From assembly GCF_000204055.1 (NCBI RefSeq), contig NW_006768769.1:1415886-1479885 (forward strand): a stretch of DNA of 64,000 nt, read 5' to 3'. The DNA is from Melampsora larici-populina 98AG31 (taxonomy: Eukaryota; Basidiomycota; Pucciniomycetes; Pucciniales; Melampsoraceae). How positions within the stretch are numbered: position 1 is the stretch's first letter; the number at the start of each line of letters is the position of its first letter. Of this stretch, positions 47,167 through 59,106 are shown piece after piece. A program made the position numbers and the translations under genes. The notes under the pieces are model-generated. The model was given only the letters and a program-made list of their open reading frames with translations. It was not told the DNA's origin and did not search any database.

Positions 47167-47427
47167 ATGGTATACAAATATCGTTCTGGAGATTTCCAGA
47201 AGGTTTTTCCCAGAACGCCATAACCCTTCTGGTGTTCTGGCAAACTATATTTCTGTGAACAAGGTTCCACTTTGTGTCGCAGTCATGTACTCAGGATTCT
47301 GGTATTCTGGACTGCTGAGGCATTCAAACTTCCAGAACACCAGAATGCCAGATACCAATATTTTTTTTCTTTCTGACGTTCTGGGAAAAATCTTCTGGAA
47401 ATTTCCAGAACGATATTTGTATACCAT
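47167..47427. mobile_element. 261-bp foldback element
   Basis: The left arm ATGGTATACAAATATCGTTC continues for about 52 bp and recurs inverted at the right end (to 47427). Shorter complementary stretches (TTCTGGTGTTCTGG / CCAGAACACCAGAA) lie inside, so nearly the whole piece can fold on itself. The target duplication may be TA, but the palindromic GTATAC end makes this ambiguous. Confidence 0.65.
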
Positions 47428-48395
47428 GAATGCAGATTAGTTGTTATTTTTGGGTTGCTAAGGTAGTAAAAGGTCTAAAAGGTGGCCACCAAAAGTGATT
47501 GGTTTATAGTATTAAAAAATTGACATATCAGGTGGATGTGTGATCATCACATATGTGCTTGATAAAAATCTGATACCTGTGTCAATATAGAGATTGATTT
47601 GTATGTAGGTCTGAATAAAAACAAGTTCACATGGATCAGAAACCAGTCAAGGGCAGTACAGCATTCTTGCTGGCGCCATGAGATTGATAATGATGAGAGA
47701 TGATGACAGATCTCACCTAACTCCAAGGGACAGACAGGGCTTGAGATCAATTTAACTTCCCTGGGGAACTACGCCTTGATGAAAGTGAGGGCTAACACAT
47801 GGAGATTGCCATTGTCTATTGACATGTGGTTTTGAGGTCAAAGAAAGTGGCATTGATATCGCGCGATAAATCTTTTGAAGGTTCTAAAAAAGTTGATCTC
47901 GAATTTGGATAACATTTTTTGATGTACAACTTGTTGATCACATGGCTGCATCAAGACCAACGGGATACACATATTTTCGCTTCTTTTTGTTGTTTTAATT
48001 TTACAGGTGGATGATGGATCGGCACACAAAATTCAGCCTTCGAAGGCAATCGCATCTCCAAGTGGCTTCTTGAGCACCTGTTTTTGCAGACCACAGGAAA
48101 GGATATGAGGTAAAAGAATAGAGATCTCATTTTTCCTTCTCGTATGTGTCGATTAATGACCTTACCATATGGTGGGCCATGAACCTAACTAAACAGGAAA
48201 TGAGAGATTAGGAAGATAGAAGAAGTCTACATCGTTCCTACTGTACACTGGATGATAGGTTGCGAAGGGTTTTAAGCAACAGCTTCATGTGTCCAGGTCA
48301 CACGTGATGGCGTATTCTGCCACTGGTAGATGGCCCACAGGGAGCAAGGGAGCCCAGTTTTCAGACATTTTTCTCTACACATTCCAGTCGCAGGA
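47428..48395. other. intergenic
   Basis: No gene is seen. The 3' part is the promoter region of the secreted-protein gene. Confidence 0.35.
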
Positions 48396-48402
48396 TATAT
48401 AA
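48396..48402 (+). promoter_or_regulatory. TATA box of the secreted-protein gene
   Basis: TATATAA lies 97 bp before the ATG at 48499, a reasonable distance for a TATA box plus a short leader. Confidence 0.5.
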
Positions 48403-48498
48403 CAACACTGATAGCGGGTTCCTGTTGAACACACACTTGGCATTCTCTCTTTCAAACATCACACACTCCTATCGGTATCCTTCATCATATCATACAAC

Positions 48499-49433
48499 AT
48501 GACACTCCTTTTGAGAACACTTGCCTTGGCGTTTAGCATGGGTTGTGAGTCCTGATTGACATCCTATCGCACTTGACTGTCGTAAACTGAAATACTGACC
48601 TTTTGTTTTCATAGCTTACGTCTTGGCCTCTGCCGGAGGAAGTGGCAGGTACCTTATCATAACACTTTTCTTTCTCAAGCTTTCCTTCGCTCTAATCAGT
48701 TCTTCTTCTCTACATTCCCCTTCTACACCGTACTGATAAAAGTATCTAAAAACTTTGTGACAGTGAATTTCTTGTTCAGATCGGCTCATCCCTAAGAGAT
48801 ACTCAAGTGGCTGTGGAAGGACACGAACATAAAATCCGTGCTCTTTGTTCAATGGATCAAATTCCTGAAGACAATTTTGAGTTTGCTGAAAAGATTAGCT
48901 CTGAATTGACTGGAATCTCAACCAATTTAACCAATTTAAAAAAAAAGTTTGATAATTTGACGGCTCCTAATGAAGCTCTTGTGACTCCTTTGGTGAGTCT
49001 TTTTATCTTTCTATCTGATGTGTTTCAAATAACATTTAATTGATGGGCAAAATATGAACCGTGAATTCGTGTAGAATTTGACCATCAATGCGACCACTGG
49101 GATCTTGAATTCTTTGATGAATTCATACAACCTTGTTACAGCGCTACTTGGTCCAGCGATGAGAGAGAAAAACGAAGGTGTGTGCTTATCATCTGCTTCA
49201 GCTTGAATTGAGATCACACCATTCTGACAAGTCAAAAAAAATCCAAAACATTTTCATTCACTTGATTAGTGGACTTACCCGCCATCTCATTAGCCATGAC
49301 CAAAGTCTTGGTAGAATTATTTGCCAGATTCAAGTTAAACATTCGAAGTGAAATCCGTAAAGGAATCGATCTCAACGCATTTGAGAAAGCTAAATACGAT
49401 TTCAACAATATCGCTTACCTTTTTATGGAATAA
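48499..49433 (+). CDS. small secreted protein, effector candidate
   Basis: Five exons, 48499-48544, 48615-48648, 48764-48992, 49075-49177 and 49270-49433, join in frame to 191 residues. The N-terminus MTLLLRTLALAFSMGSYVLA is a clear signal peptide, split by the first intron, with probable cleavage near ASA-GG. The mature part is about 165 residues, probably all alpha-helical. It has only one cysteine (ALCSMD), a coiled-coil-like stretch (ISTNLTNLKKKFDNL) and two N-glycosylation sequons (NLT, NAT). No family is recognised. Size, secretion signal, many small introns and lack of known domain fit the large families of rust secreted proteins expressed in the host, but no evidence of expression exists here. 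Confidence 0.75.
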
Positions 49434-50157
49434 GTGTAATCGGATGTATATATAGACCATTCAAACTTTACTGATACATAGTACTATAGTCTCTCGAAAG
49501 TTTGCCACAAGGCTATGTCTATGGAAGGAAAGATTTACATTTCAAGTAAAAGTATTTGTTCAAAAGACTCAAGTGTTGTAAATTGCAAAAACCTTTTATG
49601 GGAGCCACACTGATAGATACTATTGCCATAGATGTGTGATAGATAGTCGTGTATCTCTTGATAGAAACAAGTTTAGCTGAAGTGAATAATCAAGTCATTG
49701 ATCCCTTTGAAGTATTGAAACAAAAATTCACACACATTTCGTGCAGAGAGTTGAGTGCCTCAAGCGGAGCACATTGAAAATCATCAAACTGGATGTAGCA
49801 CAAGAAAGGTCAAGGCTGTGAAAGTTCAATCCTTGAGCTATATAAAAACAAGAAGGTATATGTGTGAGTTGTTTTGGGTTGTAATTTCTAAATTGACTTC
49901 GTGTTGAGATCATGATTCTTGATTACAAGCTCAGATCTGGTACGATATCTTACTTTCCTGAATGTTGGATCAAGAAAAGACAAAGTGGTGAGTGTTATGA
50001 TTTGCAAATGCAGTACATAAGTGTTGTGTTGGCTGAGTTTGTTACAAGTTTGCCGATAGCCCTTGTTTTGAGAACAGAAGTTGAACCAAGAATTACTTAG
50101 TAGTTTGGAAATCTTAACTCGCTTCAGCTTCTCATCTCAACATTGATACTTCTCAAC
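49434..50157. other. intergenic between secreted-protein gene and ATE1
   Basis: Contains the 3' side of one gene and the promoter of the next. An open frame of 62 codons (49912-50100) just before ATE1 shows no coding signature. Confidence 0.4.
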
Positions 50158-51886
<1,729 letters not shown>

Positions 51887-52453
51887 TGACCAAGATCATG
51901 GCTTTTTTTGTTTTCAAGTCATTGTATTTTTATTTTGAAATCTAAAACCTACATTATTATTATCAAGTTGACCTTGAACTAAATCTTCGTTCAACTCCTC
52001 TCATCCTGTTGTGAGATTATGGGGAGATTTTTGTACAGAGTCATTTTCTCTTTGCCTACCTGGTTCATAGACTTGATTACTAAAAGGACAGATGGTCCTG
52101 TTACTTTACCTGATACCAAGAAAGTAATTCAACTCATAACCCATATGCTGATTTTTAAATCAGATGTCTGACATGTCAGGTATAATTAACTGTTGTTCCC
52201 TATTTATTCTATTTAATTACAATTTTTCTTTACCGTCCATTCATTGGATCTTTTGCACCATTTTTTTATCTTATATTGTAACTCCACTCAATTCACTTGC
52301 GCGGTTATAAACCTTTTCTTGTTCTTCTCCAGGTTCTAACATATTACCAAGAGTAAGTAAGGTTTCAGAAAGCTAGAAAGAAGATTTGGGAAATCGAATA
52401 GATCAATTTTCAGTTAGATTAATTTCAACAAAGAAAAAATTAAGTTGGAAAGA
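51887..52453. other. convergent intergenic region between ATE1 and ETT1
   Basis: The 3' flanks of two convergent genes, AT-rich. No further gene or repeat is seen. Confidence 0.45.
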
Positions 52454-53706
52454 CTACTGAACTTGAACATTCAAATCTTTGATGATTTCTTGTTTTGTAT
52501 CTTTTAGTGATGTATCATTTTCTAAGATTTCAATCGCTTTTACAAAAGAAACCTCAGCTAAAAAAACATATCTCGATCCGATCAATATCTTTCAAAACGT
52601 AAAAAAAGGATGTCAAGAAGAGAGATTAACAAACCTAAGTGAAGAACATGTAAAGTGTCTTTATAGATCGGATCATTAACATCAATCGCAAATCCTTCTT
52701 CTTCTTTTTCGTGTTCTTCTTCTTCATCTTCTTCAGGGAAATATTTATCTTCAATAGATTCAGCTAAACTTGATCCATGAAGCAAAGACGTTTGTGCTAA
52801 ATGAAATACAATTGAATATTCCAAAACTTTAATCAAATTTAGATCATCAAAATGAGAAAGCTTGGAAAGTTTTTCTATAAAACTTTCAAGTAAGGTTTGA
52901 ATTAAATTAAATAAGGTTTGAGAACCGATTTCAGTAAGGAATGAGTCATCCCAATTTGGTGAAATTGATTCGATGATTCGTAGTGAACTTGTAATTAACC
53001 AAATCGTTTCTGATTCAGAAAGATTTATTTTAGAGATTTCTGCTTGAAGTGTTTGACTCCAATTCTTTAATGTTTCAAGACTTGATTCGCTTTGGATTTC
53101 GTTTTCAGGTTTTAATAAGCTTTGGATTAATAAAACTGTAGGTTTAAGTAATTTAAAATCTTCATGAGTTTCGGTAACAGATTCTAAAGATTTTAATGAG
53201 ATCCAAATCCATTTTTCTAATTGATTAGGTTCATCTACTCTAATTAATTTCTTAATAGGTTCTTGACCAATTGGATAAATCAAAAACCCTAAAGAAAATG
53301 AAGCCCAAGCCAAACAAGAAAAAACCAAATCTTTCGAAACCGTTTCTTCAGAAATACTTGTTGAATTGGTTGATGATCCTAAATTCATTCGACGTTCACA
53401 TTCATGACAAATCCCTCTTAACAAATTACTCGATTCATTTCCAAATTCTAAGTTTTCATATAAATAAAATCGGATTAAGGTTTGTTTTGATTGAATAACA
53501 AGTTCGTATAAATCTTCAATCGTTAATCCATCTTCATCATTTCCTTCTTGGTTTGATTTAAATCCAATAGTCGTAAATTGTGTTTTATTTTCCACTGCTT
53601 CTGTTGTTGTAGTAGTTTGAGTTTCATCGGTGGTACTGGTGGTCGTGCTTGGTTTTGATTTTTTGGTTGATTTACTCGCTTTTAATCCAAGTGGTCGTTT
53701 AACCAT
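52454..53706 (-). CDS. ETT1: enhancer of translation termination 1 (Nro1/Ett1 family)
   Basis: Two exons, 53706-52635 and 52557-52454, give 391 residues. In yeasts Ett1 supports stop-codon recognition, and its fission-yeast relative Nro1 controls the prolyl hydroxylase Ofd1; the fold is a helical, TPR-like repeat. Seen here: the conserved start MVKRPLGLKASKSTKKSK, a Thr-rich low-complexity linker, GICHECERRMN matching the family's G-I-x-HECDR block, then regular amphipathic helices (SCLAWASFSLGFLI, LEKWIWISLKSLESV) and an acidic stretch (FPEEDEEEEHEKEEE). I chose the ATG at 53706 rather than the in-frame one at 53802 because the family begins with M-[AV]-KR. The second exon ends NVQVQ. Assignment rests on the N-terminus and the HECER motif. 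Confidence 0.75.
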
Positions 53707-53924
53707 TTTCGTTCTGTTTGTGATTTGAGATTGGTTAGTTGTTAGTCCAGTAATGGTTCGATGGCCTGGAGTGACTCTTGACAAATTCTTTTGGCTTTGC
53801 AAACATTTTCACATGCTGTAATGATCTGGTCTGACCCGGCCCTGGCCTTCGGGTCGCCCGGTGGAGTACGCCCCGATAATTTTGACAAAAGCCCTGGTCC
53901 GAGGCCTCACAGGGCAATCAAGCT
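53707..53924. other. ETT1 promoter side, GC-rich
   Basis: A GC-rich stretch (CCCGGCCCTGGCCTTCGGGT at about 53834) unlike its neighbours. It may be the start of an old LTR or another element, but no second copy lies in the window. Confidence 0.3.
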
Positions 53925-54035
53925 TAGTGACCTCCAACAACTCCAGGCTAGTGACCTTAAAGAAGAACTTCAGGCTGGTGACCTTAAGAACAACCCCAAG
54001 TTGGTGACTTTAAGGACAACCAGATTGGTGAACTA
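53925..54035. repeat. degenerate ~26-bp tandem repeat
   Basis: Four to five units with the core T[AG]GTGACCTTAA, spaced 24-27 bp, as in TTAGTGACCTCC, CTAGTGACCTTAAAG, CTGGTGACCTTAAG and TTGGTGACTTTAAG. Confidence 0.75.
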
Positions 54036-55546
54036 ACTCACTCTTTGATCTGTTACTATAAGGATTAAAGGAAGGTCTTGGATCCAACCTTCAACTTATA
54101 ATAATAACCATTTATTATAAATTATAAACCTCCTCCTCAGGAGTCAACTAACTGAAGTCTGTCTGGGTTTATCCAAACAGACTGTCAGTCCTTTTTCTTC
54201 TTCTTCTTTCTTTTTAAGTGAAAACATACCATTTGCCCATTTAGTGAGCATTGAGCACTTCCAAAAGAGTACCCAACCCTCACAATCCTATCAGTATCTC
54301 TCACTCTGGATTCATTACCACAACATCATTCCTTGATCTGTTCCTATCCTTTTTTTTCTATCATTGTGAGTTGTGTGCCAGTTCTGAAATACTTGATGGA
54401 TAATTTTGTTTTTCACACCAATGGAAAAATTTATCTTGTAAACGATAGAAAAGGAATGTATAAACAGAAGTCTTGAAGCAATTCTTTCCGGTTTATCCTA
54501 AAATGGTTAACTTCCTTTCATTTTCAATCACAACAGGGCTGAGGAATCCCTCCTTAGTCATCAATCAACCTACATTCACTGCCTCACATGGTGTAAGAAG
54601 CTTGATGTTTTGTTCACTTAACCCAAAGACTCAAGTCTTCATCAATTGAGTCAAGAACATAATTGCTGATGCTGATATAACCCAAGCATCAATTTGAAAT
54701 TCAGCAAATGTTCAACTTTTGGCTTTGCTTGCTCTACCTTCTCTGATACAGATCAATTGATTATACCACATTATCTTGCTTGATTAAGTCAATTGTTTAC
54801 TATTTTGCTTTGTTATCTTCTCACCTCCTCATGGGACAAGGATCATCATCAATTGATCTGAAATCTCACAAGGATATGACACTGATCAACACTCATTTGT
54901 TAGCACATCTTCAAATCTTGTGGCATGTTCCGGTGCTTGTCCTGGGTTACCAGAGTTGAAACCTTGCAGTGCTAAAGCATAAGAATTTTGCTCTCAAGTC
55001 AAACCAACATTGACTCCTGGAGTAGCAAATGGAAGTAGACCTACAACTGCTGTTCCGGTCTTGCCCCTATTCCTTCTACACTGGAATGAATTTGTACTAC
55101 AACCACTCAAAGTGCTACTTCTATGTACACCTACTTCTCAACATTTTGCTTAAAAAATCTGGTCAAAGCAAGATTGTGATCTGTAAATATTTAACCAGAA
55201 TTGAGTTTGGTCTTCTTATCATTCATTTCATTTGAAGATAGGTTTTTTAAAAAAACCACTCTCATATTCCTTTACTATTCAAAATTTCAAGAAATTCACA
55301 TTTCTTTTTTATTTGAAACTTCTTTTGTTCTTTTGTCAAACTCTTGTATGACTCTTCATAATATCGTTTTTTCAATTTCTAATTTATTGAAGCGATCAAT
55401 TCTCTGGCTTTATCATTGATTTGGCTTTTACTTGAAATCTGAATCAAGTTATAATTTCAAAATCGATCAATTCCGATTACAACCATCATCCTTATTTGAT
55501 AAACTCCCTGCGCTTCGTCTGATGAATCGTACTCGTTCCTAGCATT
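54036..55546. other. intergenic
   Basis: No gene is recognised; short plus-strand frames at 55029-55419 are hydrophobic chance openings in AT-rich DNA. Confidence 0.35.
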
Positions 55547-55747
55547 TTATTCTAATCGGTCCTTGATCAAATTCATAAAGGTTGACCACGATTCCGCGCT
55601 CGAGTTGCGGAGGTAAATGTGCTCAAGCTTTCCCAAATTGACTGTAGTAAGTAGTGATTGTCGATCCATTTTGAAAGACCATTCAAAATGCTCCGAGTGC
55701 CGGAGCAGCGAGGACGCTTTGAGTGGTACCCAGTTTATGGTATTCAA
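55547..55747 (-). pseudogene. unrecognised coding-like fragment
   Basis: A 66-codon minus-strand frame with a protein-like composition (LLRHSEHFEWSFKMDRQSLL, NLGKLEHIYLRNSSAE). The pattern of regularly spaced leucines resembles an F-box/LRR-type protein tail, but this is only an impression. No other exons were found on either side. Confidence 0.25.
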
Positions 55748-58700
55748 GCCTGTTTACCCCGAGCAATAGGTCCAACGGTTTCCAGCTATTGCTTCTAGGG
55801 AATTGATGGAGGAACAAAATGGTCACAGGTCGGCTTGGGTATACAAATCACTTTTACATACAAGAGATGAGTGACTCTTTTCAAGAGACTCTGATTTCAT
55901 GGGCCAGACTTGGTTAGGTGTCTCAAATTCCCGTCCTCACAAAGGTTTACTTTATCTCACAATTCTTCCATCGTATTTATCAACCAATAGATACATCCGT
56001 ACCAAACTTGCGTACTCCATCCTCATTTGTATGTCAACATCTGATATATGTACCGCTCCACGCCCTTTAGTCAGCACTGAGACTTTGATTTGGACTATTG
56101 TTATTTTCAATTTCTATTGAAAATTTTCTCATCTTGGTTCTACTCTCTATGCTTTAAGTTGAGCTTCTCTCGGGTTTCCCTAAAGCTCCCGGCTTGAAAT
56201 CGTTTGTTAGGCGGTGCTGATTGTGCTGATGAACTACTGATACTATGAAGTGCTTATGAGTCAACTTATCAACATGGCATGGCTGAATCCGAGGCCGCCA
56301 GCTCTCTTTGATTTTTGATTCCCTTCTACATACTTTCGATTTCTATATCAAATGTGGTTTATATCATCAATCAATCCGATGCTATCAAATGAGGCTATGA
56401 TGAATTTGTGCCAGTATGACTCAACCAGATCCACTCAGTCCCGGCTCTCTTAACCTCGCGAGCTGTTCCCTGGAATCCAAGACCGGCATTGTGCCGACAT
56501 CGACATTGTGCCGATGCTGTGCAAATCCATGACCATGTGTATTATTATTGATACACATCTCGGCACCTGGTCGTCATGATTGACTGTGATGACTGTTTGA
56601 GTTTTTTAAATGACGCGTCAGTTTGATTTCCTATATATGCGTATAAAGCTCTTTCTCTTAACCTTTATATAAACTTGTCTTTCCTCTTTCTCTTAACCTT
56701 CGAAACCAGTCTTCCATCTTTCTCTTAATCTTTCTTGTTGTATTCAAATTAAATTATCGAGCATTATAATTCATCTTTTCAATCAACTTTGATCATTAAT
56801 CACTCTTTATATAATCTATTTCTTTCTCTCTTTCTTTCTTCATATATTCGATTCCAAGGACTGTACATATCCTCAACGATACAAAAAAAATCAACAAAAT
56901 CACGACATAATTAAAGAAAAGCGACGATAACGAAACAAACCCAATAAAACTTTGAGCATGTGTGCATGAATTTATGTACACAAAGAATCTATTCATTTGA
57001 CTTCAAATTTAAAGCTAAAGCTAAAGCTAAAACTTGTCGACCAACCTTTCAACTCCATTAAAAAATCTAATCTTTTTGAGTTACGATTACTTAAATTTAA
57101 TATCTTATCTTTCGATTTCAACATGATAACTGCAAAATAACCTTGAAGACAATCTTACTTGAGCTGGTTTATGTGTATTGTCATCTTCAAAAAGCTTGTT
57201 CCAGTTTTCCCGCAAAAGTCGAGCAAGTTGGCTTGGAAGTCTCGGCAAGCTTTATCAAACCGACAGTACACATCCGAGTAACGAGTTCCACCAGTTATTC
57301 CCTAGAAAATCAACATCAGCTTCTTACATGACTTAATGCTCTTCTCACATGAAGTCATCTTTCTCATCGTCGATTATCCAATTAATGAAAGCCCTTTGAT
57401 CGATTTTGTTTCTCAAACTATCGAACCGAAAAAGGAATTCAACAAGACACGAACCAATTATGCGCGATTTATACTTACTCTCATAATCACGGTCTCAAAA
57501 GATTAAAATTAAGATCCTTTCACATTATTTCATCAATAGCCATAAATAGAATGCCCAGAGAAAATTCGATTCCATTCCGGTGATCTTCGTTAGATCTTAC
57601 TTTTGTGCTGGTCTGAGACTGTACCCTGAATCTATTAATGGCCATTCAAGAATCCATGTACATATCTAGCGGGATAAAACTCTTGTGTATCATTCTGGGG
57701 TGTTTGGGGGTGGTGTCAGTGATGACGTTGTTGTTCATGCAGCCCGCTGATGAAGGTTTAACTCTTACTTACACATGGACATGACCCGCCTGTCGAAGTG
57801 GAAATTCGAGTTTTCGATCCAAGGATGACGACAGATCAAATGATGGAGTCGGGTTGTCGTAAGCGACGTTGGAAGTTGTTCACTTTGAAATGATGGTTCA
57901 AATTGTTGTACAGACGGAGTCATGTGTCTACGCGACTGCGCCTCAGCAGAATACGTGCCGGTGTACTTTTAGTAGCTTTTTAGTCTCTTTGGCTTCGCCC
58001 TGGCTCGGCATGATTCATCATTCATCAGCTGTGGAACCGACGCCATGGAGCAAGAGCTACAACTCATAATCTTGATTCTTGCCTTTCGTCGACTGCTATT
58101 TAGCATGAATGCAAATGGGGTTGAAATTTCGGTTGGAGATAACAATTTTGAAAGAATTGAATGCAGCATATGATAAGGAAACTTGAACAAGCCCAGCCAC
58201 TAGATAGTACAAACTTCCAAACCATAAATCACAAATTACAAATGGATGAAGTCAATTTCTCAGGCTTAAGGGGTACACTGCCACAAATGACTAGATATAT
58301 AGTTAAATTCACCGAGGAAGTTTTTGAAGAAATCAACAAGCACATAGAATTATCTCGTACCAAGAATGAAGTCTTTGAGATACCAAGGATGGTTCTATCT
58401 ACGTATATTGATGATTAAAAACTGATCAACAATTCATAGAAATTGAAATAAATTATGTAATTGATAGTGAATCTCCCATGGAACAAGGATTAGTTCTAGA
58501 AATGCATCTATACTTAGACATTTTCAATCAATTCGGTATTAACCTTTCAACCTAAATGACTGACGGTGAAAAGTAATCGAAACGGAAAAAGGAAGCTGAC
58601 AGGAAAGTGCTTAAAATTCAACTGAATACCAAGTACTACACAAAGTTGAGCTCATAGAAAAATAAAATAAATCAACAAAACATTTTTTTAAAGTCAACTT

Positions 58701-59106
58701 CATCAACGTAATCATCACTCACTCGCACGCCCATCCTTTCATACGTTCATGCTTCTCTTTGTAGAATTTGCACTTCTTCAGATTCCCTTGAGCACTTCTT
58801 CAATTCCTCAGTCAAATTACCCTTTATCGATATATTTCCTAAGATTTTCAATTTAACTCTTTCTACATACATAGATCACAGTCCCAATTCTTGATCGTTG
58901 TAGTCAGAAAATAGCTTGCGGAATATTTACCGAACTGACTTGCATCTGATTGACTGTTAATCCCGAATCTCAAGGATTATACAAACATCTCTTCCTTCCC
59001 CCGCCAATTGCTTCTATTCCAATCTTTTCTATCGTATTCATATTTCATCAAATTGTTTGCTACAATCTTTTTCATACGTAAAACAAAAGAAGCCTAATTC
59101 CTAAAG
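55748..59106. other. intergenic, no gene recognised
   Basis: AT-rich, with pyrimidine-rich repeats (TTTCTCTTAACCTT, three times, 56650-56735) and an AAAGCT microsatellite at 57011-57033. A short frame at 57640-57786 starts with a hydrophobic segment and one at 58161-58418 is hydrophilic; neither has a family signature. Confidence 0.35.
57011..57033. repeat. AAAGCT microsatellite
   Basis: AAAGCTAAAGCTAAAGCT is followed by a partial further unit. Confidence 0.85.

Noticed and set aside
49912..50100. 62-codon frame just before ATE1 as an upstream regulatory ORF or gene
   Set aside because: Too long and too far from a likely leader for a typical uORF, with no similarity or conserved signature.
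53815..55020. Solo LTR starting at TGTAATGATC
   Set aside because: A plausible TG start but no second copy, clear end or duplication in the window.
57640..57786. Short ORF with a signal-anchor-like N-terminus (KLLCIILGCLGVVSVMTLLF)
   Set aside because: No downstream exon continues it in a consistent frame; the nearby protein-like frame around 57790-57893 needs a frame change that no splice site explains.
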